Source: Clostridiales bacterium
Lineage (GTDB): Bacteria; Bacillota; Clostridia; Lachnospirales; Anaerotignaceae
DNA length: 16,402 nt
Assembly: GCA_018364635.1 (NCBI GenBank)
Contig: JAGZLR010000047.1
Span: 1 to 16,402, forward strand
Direction of reading: 5' to 3'
Part shown: positions 6,132-13,000 of the stretch, in pieces
How the letters are laid out: each line of letters opens with the position of its first letter
Numbering within the stretch: the first letter of the stretch is position 1
Notes under the pieces: generated by a model
Seen by the model: only the letters and a program-made list of their open reading frames with translations
Told to the model about the DNA's origin: nothing
Databases searched by the model: none
Program-made: the position numbers and the translations under genes

Positions 6132-7379
6132 ATGTTTGAACAAAGGAAATTAAAAAATAAGATACGCAGTATAGGCGTGATGGGGGGGACCTTTGACCCG
6201 ATCCATTATGGTCATTTGGTGACTGCTGAGACAGTATGGCGCAAATTTGGAGTAGATTTGATGTTGTTTATCCCAACAGGGCATCCTCCTCATAAAGATT
6301 CTCATATTGCAGATACACAGGACCGTTTTACAATGGTGTCTTTGGCAATTGAGGGACATCCGGAGTTTGAGGCTTCTAATATAGAGATGGTTCGTTCAGG
6401 CAAAACATATACGATAGACACAATTAAAGAGCTATATAAGATCTATGGCAATAGCTGCCAAATTTATTTTATTACAGGGGCAGATGCCATATTACAAATA
6501 TTTACATGGAAAGACTCAGATGAGCTTTTGACTATGTGTGACTTTGTGGCAGTGACACGTCCTGGTTATCAAACTAAAGAAATAATAAAGAAAATTGACT
6601 ATATTCGTTGTCATTTTAAAAGTAATATTCATTTTTTAGAGGTACCAGCCTTGGATATTTCATCAACAGATATTCGCAGTAGAGTAAGGAATGGCTGGTC
6701 TATTAAGTATTTGCTTCCTGAAAAAGTAGAAAGTTATATTTATCAGAGAAAATTATACCATAATCCTATTTTTAACGGAGAGAATCATATGTTAGATTTT
6801 ATGACAATGCAGGAGAAGCTTCAGTCTTCTCTTTCTATTAAAAGATTCATTCATACGATGGGGGTTGCTGACGAAGCTGTGCGTCTTGCCGAGATTCATG
6901 GAACTGAACATGAAAAGAATTGCGCAAGAGTGGCTGGCTTATTGCATGATTGTGCCAAGGATTATCCTCAAGAACTGAAAAAACGACTTTGCAAAGAGTA
7001 CCATATACCATTGGACGATTTTATGAAGCAACAAATTGATCTAACCCATCAGTTTTTAGGTGCAGAAGTTGCAAGACGGGAATATGGTGTAGAGGATGAA
7101 GATATATTAAATGCTATCCGCTATCATACGACAGGTAGAAAGAATATGTCTATGTTAGAAAAAATTGTGTTTATTGCTGATTATATAGAACCAAACCGAG
7201 AAAAGTTTGAGGGCTTGGATGAGGCAAGAAAACTTGCTGATTACAATTTGGATATGGCAATGAAATATATTTTAAAAAATACGATCACATATGTAAAAGA
7301 AAGAAACAGGCCTCTTCATCCGCTATCTGTAGAAGCCTATGCGTATTATGACGGAATGGGGGAGGAACAGAAAAAATGA
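6132..7379 (+). CDS. nadD: Fused NadD (nicotinate-nucleotide adenylyltransferase) and YqeK (HD-domain Ap4A hydrolase)
   Basis: Residues 1 to about 210 are NadD, which makes nicotinate adenine dinucleotide in NAD synthesis. The nucleotidyltransferase motifs GGTFDPIHYGH (18-28) and ISSTDIR (176-182) are present. Residues from about 220 to 415 are YqeK, an HD-domain protein whose family hydrolyses diadenosine tetraphosphate. Metal-binding candidates are H241, H272-D273 (LLHDCAKD), H332 (RYHTTG) and D350 (FIADYIEPNR). In many Firmicutes these are two adjacent genes. Here the frame is continuous, and an intact ribosome binding site and ATG remain at the joint (see the separate entry). I start at 6132, six bases after AGAGGA (6120-6125); an upstream in-frame TTG at 6117 has no such site. 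The stop overlaps rsfS by four bases. Confidence 0.93.
   Translation: MFEQRKLKNKIRSIGVMGGTFDPIHYGHLVTAETVWRKFGVDLMLFIPTGHPPHKDSHIADTQDRFTMVSLAIEGHPEFEASNIEMVRSGKTYTIDTIKELYKIYGNSCQIYFITGADAILQIFTWKDSDELLTMCDFVAVTRPGYQTKEIIKKIDYIRCHFKSNIHFLEVPALDISSTDIRSRVRNGWSIKYLLPEKVESYIYQRKLYHNPIFNGENHMLDFMTMQEKLQSSLSIKRFIHTMGVADEAVRLAEIHGTEHEKNCARVAGLLHDCAKDYPQELKKRLCKEYHIPLDDFMKQQIDLTHQFLGAEVARREYGVEDEDILNAIRYHTTGRKNMSMLEKIVFIADYIEPNREKFEGLDEARKLADYNLDMAMKYILKNTITYVKERNRPLHPLSVEAYAYYDGMGEEQKK
6777..6791 (+). promoter_or_regulatory. yqeK: Internal ribosome binding site and ATG at the NadD/YqeK joint
   Basis: GGAGAG (6777-6782), six bases and an in-frame ATG (6789-6791) lie exactly at the NadD/YqeK boundary. 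Initiation here would give a free YqeK of 196 residues (6789-7379), close to the usual size of the separate protein. It may be a relic of two genes whose stop codon was lost, or a working internal start. Confidence 0.55.
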
Positions 7380-7708
7380 CATCATTGGAAATTGCTCAAA
7401 TTGCAAAAAAGGCCTTAGATGATAAAATGGGTATGGATATTCAGGTGCTTGATATATCAAAACTATCAAGTGTCGCAGACTACTTTGTTATTGCTTCAGG
7501 CAGTAGCAAAAGTCAGTTGGCAGCTCTTGCTGACCATGTAGACATGAAACTTGCAAAACAAGGTGTTTATGTGAATCATGTAGAGGGTGTTCAAAGTGGT
7601 TTATGGCTCTTGATGGACTATGGCAATGTAATCATTCATATATTCCACAAAGATCAAAGAAATTTTTATGATCTAGAGCGTGTGTGGGCTGATGCTCCGC
7701 GGATATAA
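7376..7708 (+). CDS. rsfS: Ribosomal silencing factor RsfS
   Basis: This 110-residue RsfS (YbeB/YqeL/Iojap family) binds ribosomal protein uL14 on the 50S subunit and blocks joining to 30S, which lowers translation under nutrient stress. Family motifs seen are DISKLSSVADYFVIASGSS (about 26-44), VEGVQSGLWLLMDYG (about 69-83) and VIIHIFHKDQRNFYDLERVW (about 85-104). The length is typical. The ATG overlaps the nadD-yqeK stop (ATGA), so translation is coupled. The nadD-yqeK-rsfS order is conserved across Firmicutes. A strong terminator follows. Confidence 0.96.
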   Translation: MTSLEIAQIAKKALDDKMGMDIQVLDISKLSSVADYFVIASGSSKSQLAALADHVDMKLAKQGVYVNHVEGVQSGLWLLMDYGNVIIHIFHKDQRNFYDLERVWADAPRI

Positions 7709-7709
7709 G

Positions 7710-7753
7710 AACTCCCTCTGTTTTCTTTTACAGGAAGACAGAGGGAGTTTTGT
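7710..7753. terminator. Shared terminator between convergent rsfS and the S1-protein gene
   Basis: A 12-base-pair core stem, AACTCCCTCTGT (7710-7721) with ACAGAGGGAGTT (7738-7749), extends inward by about four more pairs. It starts directly after the rsfS stop and has TTTTGTT behind it on the + strand. It ends just before the stop of the convergent minus-strand gene, so it probably ends both transcripts. Confidence 0.85.
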
Positions 7754-8193
7754 TATCTGCGATTATTTCTTTTATTTAAACTAGTCTGACGTTCGTTTGA
7801 CTGTTTCAACCATTCTTTCATTTTATCTTCAAAGTCAGAGTTAGGTGAGGTTGCTGTTGTCTCTTTGTCTGTAGGTTTACTAGAACGATTATCGAAATTA
7901 TTTTTTTGATCACGACTGCGGTTAAAATTTGATGGACGTTTTGGTTGAGGAGGAAGAGCTTCTTTCATTGATAATGAAATTTTTCCAGACTCTTCATCAA
8001 TAGATAGGACTTTCACTTTTACCGTGTCTCCTACATTGACATGATCTGTAATATTCTGGACGAAGTTGTTAGCGATCTGTGATATATGCACCAGACCTTG
8101 ACTACCGTTTTCAAAAGCGACAATTGCGCCAAAAGGCTTTACACGGACTACTTTGCCTTCTACAATGGTACCTGTTTCTAATTTTTCTGACAT
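7753..8193 (-). CDS. Small S1-domain RNA-binding protein (YugI/GSP13/CvfD-like)
   Basis: The 146-residue protein has one S1 RNA-binding domain (about residues 4-75). It contains GTIVEGKVVRVKPFGAIVAF, GLVHISQIA and GKISLSMKEA, the usual start, middle and end of the fold. The last 70 residues are a polar, basic tail rich in Asn, Arg, Ser and Lys, probably disordered and RNA-binding. Single-S1 proteins of this size in Firmicutes associate with ribosomes or act as post-transcriptional regulators; the exact role here is inferred only from the family. I start at 8193, nine bases after GGAGTG (8208-8203). A longer frame would begin on a GTG that lies inside that ribosome binding site. It is transcribed away from rlmD. 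Confidence 0.88.
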   Translation of the reverse strand: MSEKLETGTIVEGKVVRVKPFGAIVAFENGSQGLVHISQIANNFVQNITDHVNVGDTVKVKVLSIDEESGKISLSMKEALPPQPKRPSNFNRSRDQKNNFDNRSSKPTDKETTATSPNSDFEDKMKEWLKQSNERQTSLNKRNNRR

Positions 8194-8261
8194 TAATAAA
8201 AACACTCCTATATTATATTTTGTAAAAATTAATTTTTTATAATTCTATGTAAGAGGCTTCC

Positions 8262-8290
8262 ATTATAGCATAATTCCGTGTAAAATACAA
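8262..8290 (-). promoter_or_regulatory. Promoter for the S1-protein gene
   Basis: Read on the - strand, TTGTAT (8290-8285), a 17-base spacer and a perfect TATAAT (8267-8262) lie about 70 bases before the ATG. The opposite strand of the same short divergent region must also hold the rlmD promoter, but I see no convincing -35/-10 pair for it. Confidence 0.6.
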
Positions 8291-8329
8291 ACAGTTTCAA
8301 TTATGAAATATACGGAGGATTTAAATTAT

Positions 8330-9961
8330 ATGAAAAAAAACGAACAAATACAGCTTGAAATACAGGATAGAAATTTTCCGAACAAGGGATTAGCTTCCTA
8401 TCAAGGATATAAAGTGGTGGTAAAGGACACGCTTCCAGGGCAGATTGTGGAGGCAAAAATAAAAAAGAAAAAAAATGGCGTTGTGGAGTGTAGCCTGCAA
8501 CAAATTGTAAAAAAAGCTGATTATGAGATAGATCCAGGTTGCAGTCATTATGGAACATGTGGTGGATGTGCATACCAGACATTGACAAAAGATAAAGAAA
8601 TGAGCCTAAAAGAAAGTCAAGTACGAAAACTTTTAATGGGTGTTGGTGTCGACGAATCTTGTTTTGAAGGTATTATTGCAGCGCCGAACTGGACTGGATA
8701 TCGAAATAAATGTGAGTTTTCTTTTGGAGATGAACAAAAAGACGGCGATCTTGCACTCGGTATGAGAAAAAAAGGTAGTTACTATGAAGTGGTTACGTTA
8801 AAGGATTGTAATATTATTGATAAAGATTATATAAAGATCATACAAGTGACGTTGGATTTTTTTAGAAAAAATAAAGTACCATTTTATCACAAGGCAAGGC
8901 ATGATGGAGTTCTACGCCATCTTGTTGTTCGAAAAGGTACGTTTACAGGAGAGATATTGATTAATTTGATTACGGCAAATGAAAATTGTTTTTCCATAAC
9001 GGATTATGTAAATACTTTACTTAGTGAAACATATGAAGGAAAGATTTGTGGGATTTTACATACAAAAAACAATAGTATTGCAGATATTGTACAAAGTGAT
9101 TACACGGAGGTTGTATTTGGTCAGGATTATTTCAATGAAACCCTTTTAGGCTTAAAGTTTCGTGTAACTGCATTTTCATTCTTTCAGACAAATTCAGCTG
9201 GAGCAGAGTTACTTTACTCTATTGTGCAAGATTATGTTGGAAATACAAAAGATAAAATAGTATTTGATCTATATTGTGGAACAGGAACGATCTCCCAACT
9301 TTTGTCGTCTAAGGCAAAGAAAGTAGTAGGAATAGAAATTGTCGAAGAAGCAGTAGAAGCGGCTAAAGAAAATACAAGGACAAACCAAATAGAAAACTGT
9401 GATTTTATTGCAGGAGATGTGTTAAAGGTAGTAGATACTTTAGAAGATAAACCAGATATTATTGTGGTGGATCCTCCACGGGAAGGGATTCATCCAAAAG
9501 CAATTGGAAAGATTATAGGTTTTGGCGCAGATGAAATTATTTATGTTTCCTGTAAACCGACATCACTAGCCAATGATCTGCGAGAGTTTATGAGTGCAGG
9601 GTACCAGGTAAAAAAAGTAAAAATGGTAAACCAATTTCCGCGAACTGTGCATGTTGAGACAGTATGTTTATTGTCCAAACTTAATACAAAGCAACATATC
9701 GAGGTTGAGATCAAGATGGACGAGCTGGATTTGACTGCTGCGGAGAGTAAGGCCACCTATGATGAGATCAAAGCCTATATGTTGGAAAAGCACGGTCTGA
9801 AGGTGTCCAGCCTGTATATCTCCCAGGTCAAGCGGAAGTGCGGGCTAGATGTGGGGCAGAATTATAATCTGTCAAAGAAAGAAGACGCGAAAGTGCCACA
9901 GTGTCCGCCGGAAAAAGAAGCGGCAATTATGGATGCACTAAAGCATTTTCAAATGATTTGA
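8330..9961 (+). CDS. rlmD: 23S rRNA (uracil-C5)-methyltransferase, RlmD/RumA family, with an added C-terminal tail
   Basis: This is a 543-residue SAM-dependent methyltransferase of the RumA/TrmA family that makes m5U in 23S rRNA. In order it has a TRAM RNA-binding domain (about 5-60), iron-sulfur cysteines (Cys71, 77, 80 in CSHYGTCGGC, and Cys160), the SAM loop FDLYCGTGTI (312-321), VVDPPREGIHP (about 379-389) and the nucleophile Cys408 in YVSCKPTSLANDL. The conserved end of the family, TVHVETVCLLSKL, falls at about 439-451. The remaining 90 residues are an extra tail encoded by DNA of clearly higher GC and different codon use (see findings). I start at 8330 because GGAGG (8314-8318) sits 11 bases before it; the frame reaches an ATG at 8303, but that start would lie upstream of the site. 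Several Firmicutes carry more than one RumA paralogue, so the target uridine (U1939 or another) is not certain. Confidence 0.88.
   Translation: MKKNEQIQLEIQDRNFPNKGLASYQGYKVVVKDTLPGQIVEAKIKKKKNGVVECSLQQIVKKADYEIDPGCSHYGTCGGCAYQTLTKDKEMSLKESQVRKLLMGVGVDESCFEGIIAAPNWTGYRNKCEFSFGDEQKDGDLALGMRKKGSYYEVVTLKDCNIIDKDYIKIIQVTLDFFRKNKVPFYHKARHDGVLRHLVVRKGTFTGEILINLITANENCFSITDYVNTLLSETYEGKICGILHTKNNSIADIVQSDYTEVVFGQDYFNETLLGLKFRVTAFSFFQTNSAGAELLYSIVQDYVGNTKDKIVFDLYCGTGTISQLLSSKAKKVVGIEIVEEAVEAAKENTRTNQIENCDFIAGDVLKVVDTLEDKPDIIVVDPPREGIHPKAIGKIIGFGADEIIYVSCKPTSLANDLREFMSAGYQVKKVKMVNQFPRTVHVETVCLLSKLNTKQHIEVEIKMDELDLTAAESKATYDEIKAYMLEKHGLKVSSLYISQVKRKCGLDVGQNYNLSKKEDAKVPQCPPEKEAAIMDALKHFQMI
9700..9961 (+). 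mobile_element. Candidate left end of an integrated element replacing the 3' end of rlmD
   Basis: By hand count 9721-9900 is about 49% GC (89/180) against about 39% (70/180) for 9421-9600 in the same gene. Codons switch from TTA/ATT/AAA types to CTG/ATC/AAG/GTG types. The tail (DELDLTAAESKATYDEIKAY, then ISQVKRKCGL, then CPPEKEAAIMDALKHF) is outside the methyltransferase fold. The 3' end of rumA/rlmD is a known integration site for conjugative elements in Gram-positive bacteria. The boundary is approximate. No integrase is in the window, so the extent of the element is unknown. Confidence 0.5.
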
Positions 9962-10000
9962 GTTGTAGGCACAATTACCCTTTACTCCAAGAAAAAATAT

Positions 10001-10040
10001 AGCGCAGCCCACCAATCAATAATAATTGGTGAGCTGCGCT
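10001..10040. terminator. Bidirectional terminator between rlmD and the convergent helicase operon
   Basis: The stem AGCGCAGC (10001-10008) with GCTGCGCT (10033-10040) continues past one mismatch as CACCAAT (10010-10016) with ATTGGTG (10025-10031), leaving an eight-base loop. TTATTATTTT follows on the + strand and GAAAAAATAT precedes it, giving T-runs in both directions. It fits termination of both convergent transcripts. Confidence 0.85.
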
Positions 10041-10068
10041 TATTATTTTGGCATGTAATCAGCCTATT

Positions 10069-13000
10069 TTATTGAATGCTGTCAAGAATCTTTTGTACGG
10101 CATACGGCTTAGCGTACTTGATATAAGCGTCACTTACAAAAATGGTACCGGTAGCTTGCGGTTCAACCCACATTGCGGGGTATACAACAACCCTTTTTGT
10201 ATTTCTTCGTCCACTTGCAATGATTTCACCATCAGAAGTAATCTCGCAACCAGATTGCTTAAGAATATTTACCAAAGGCATTATCATCTCTATCTGTGTC
10301 TCTGGCTTGATTGGCAGCGCATTTATCCCATCAACACCCCATTCAAGAAGTTGAAGCGCAGCAAAACGATCAAGCATACCATGTACATATTGATTCCTGT
10401 AATGCTTTAGACATTTGGAGCACGCAGATCCGCAATTGCAAGAACTTAAAAGTTCCTTCATATCGGCGAGCAATTCAGCAATCGCATCAGCTACGCTGAC
10501 AGCATACCCGGCGCCACTTGAAAGGCTGTCATAAAGATAAATATCAACATAAGAGGCTTCAGGACCAGTTCTAAGACGATAACCAGTAACAAGTTCGGTA
10601 AATTCAACATCAAGCTTTTTGCTTGCCACAAGTCGCAGCGCTTCAGCTAGGGATTGTGCAGCTCGATTAAGCCATGGATTGTCGTTTCTTCTGACATCAA
10701 TGATCCTGTCGTCAATTGTGAATTCGAGAACTAACATATCAGTTATAAAGTCATAGCCAAGATTCACATTAAAACAGTTGCTGTGGCGACATCTACTTCG
10801 AGCATACTTCGACTTGTATGGTCTGTTAATATCGTTTAGAACAGAAACATCATCACCCGGCATAGCAGCTCCACAGTCCTTGCAGACCATAAAACCTTTG
10901 TCATCTGATCCTTTGTTCAGCATGATAATGCGTTGGTTTGTTCGTGAAGCAATCCGTATGTTTTTACAGCCTGGGGCAAGTTTCATTTCTTCAGCCTCGG
11001 GGAGAGTTGAATAAAGAGGCTGCTGTACAGCAGTGTATTCTTCTGATAGCTGAACGTCTGGTATGGATTCAGCATTTCTTGGCGCAAACCCCCAGGGGCG
11101 CATCATTTCGCGGGTAATCTTCAGATCGCTATTCCCACAAAACGGACAACGCTTAGTTTTCTCCTCCATCAAGCCGAACCACCCACACTCAGGACACGAG
11201 ATGACCGGCTTTACATAATTGGGGTCTTCCGTGTAAGCACGTGCCGGAGTTAGAGATTGACCATGACGGCGTTCGCTTCCAGGATAGTAGAATCCACCAA
11301 TCTGATAGGTTTGTTTATCTACAACAATTGCTCTACCAGGAGCATATTCGCCAATAGCTACATCCAGACCACGATCAACCTCGTAAAGAATCTTTCCGTA
11401 TGCATCTGGTATGTAGGTACTTACGACATTCTTTGGAAAAGAATATGTTGGGATAATTCCTTCTTCATAGAGAGCATCCAGAAGAATCTTTGCTTCACCT
11501 TCCTTAGCTCCTTCTTCTACTCCAAAAAGTTCGGGATGCGTCTGACATTTTTCTTTAAGTGTATCGAAAGATTTATTCAGCTCATCCTCAAACACTGAAT
11601 AGTGAAATGGTATTCCGACTGGTAGAAGGAGCTTGTCTTTATTTGCATTGTAAGAAGCAAGATAACTCTTAAAGTCGTCAAGAAAGTCGTTTAGGAAAAC
11701 GGCTGCTGTAACTGTATCAAGGCTCATGTGGTTTTCCGAAAGAAATTCTTGGAGAATAACCATAGCCAGATGACGTTGGAGGAGCTTTTCACTTTTTATA
11801 TCAATCCAAGGCTTGCGAGGGTCTCCGCGGAACATAGGAATTGGATCATTGAAGTACAAGGTATCATGTGGACCATCTTCACAGAAAGTAACAATGGTAG
11901 ACAAACTAGATCCACGTCGGCCAGCACGCCCAGCTCGCTGCTGGTAATTTTCACGCATGGGCGGAATATTGCGCAAGCCGACCGCGACCAGGGAGCCAAT
12001 ATCAATACCAACTTCCATGGTGGTTGTGCTGCTAAGGATATCAACAGGTGTTTCACCATCTTGGATTAAATCTTGGAAGCGCAATTCATATTGTTCGGTT
12101 TTACTCCAAAGATCATCACGTTGGTCTTTATGTGAGAGCTGCGCAGTATGTTCCTCGGTGTCAATTACATGAATCGGCTCACCTTGAAGCGCATCAGCTA
12201 CCGGCTTTCTCCAGAAACCAAGTGCCTCGTATTCACCAGATTTCATTTCATGGATATGAGAAGATCCGCAGCTTGGACATTTACCTTTCAGCGTAAAAGG
12301 AGTCAATTCAGAGCATTGTTCACATTTGTACCATACATGAGAAGTATCAAAACGTGGTTTTACTCTAGAGAGATCAATATATAATTTCCCATTATCAGGC
12401 TGCGCCGAATCAAGAAATTCTTCCTTTAACACTCGTTTCCACGCCATCTCAGTTTCGTTCCCGTCATGCCATTCCATGATCTCGCGGATAGTTTTTGAGA
12501 ATCCCCAATCTTTATCAAGCCCGTAGCCACCGTAATTGGGGCGGACTTTCAACCGAATTGTGTCACTAATTGTATGGCCGATAGCTGTAGACATATCGCA
12601 AATTGATAGTATCCAAGCATTAAAAAAGTCAATAAACTCCTCATCAGTAACCGTCACATTATTCTCTTCGAGTGCATCTACAGCATCAAAAAGAGCCTGG
12701 TCTGTAGGTTCAATCCAGCTTGTGGCCGAGTCATATAAGGTGTTATAGCCACCAGCAAACAACCGCAAGAGATATTCCTGCATCTGAACAGGAGCGTTTG
12801 CAATCGTGAATCTTGGGGCATACTCTCGCCCTCGTTTTACACAGCGATTGTAGTTATTCAGTGCAGCGGTACAATCTTCAGCAAATTTTATCCGTTCAGG
12901 CCCATGAAAAATTTGTACATGATGCTGACCAGCGACAAGGCAAAAATAATCATACAGCGAATTCATTGACTGCTCAACCGTTTGTTCTTCCATCGTTTTG

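Noticed and set aside
8194..8205. GTG start for the S1-domain protein, adding four residues
   Set aside because: That GTG overlaps the GGAGTG ribosome binding site that serves the ATG at 8193.
8303..8329. Upstream ATG for rlmD, adding nine residues
   Set aside because: The GGAGG ribosome binding site lies inside that stretch, so the ATG at 8330 is the better start.
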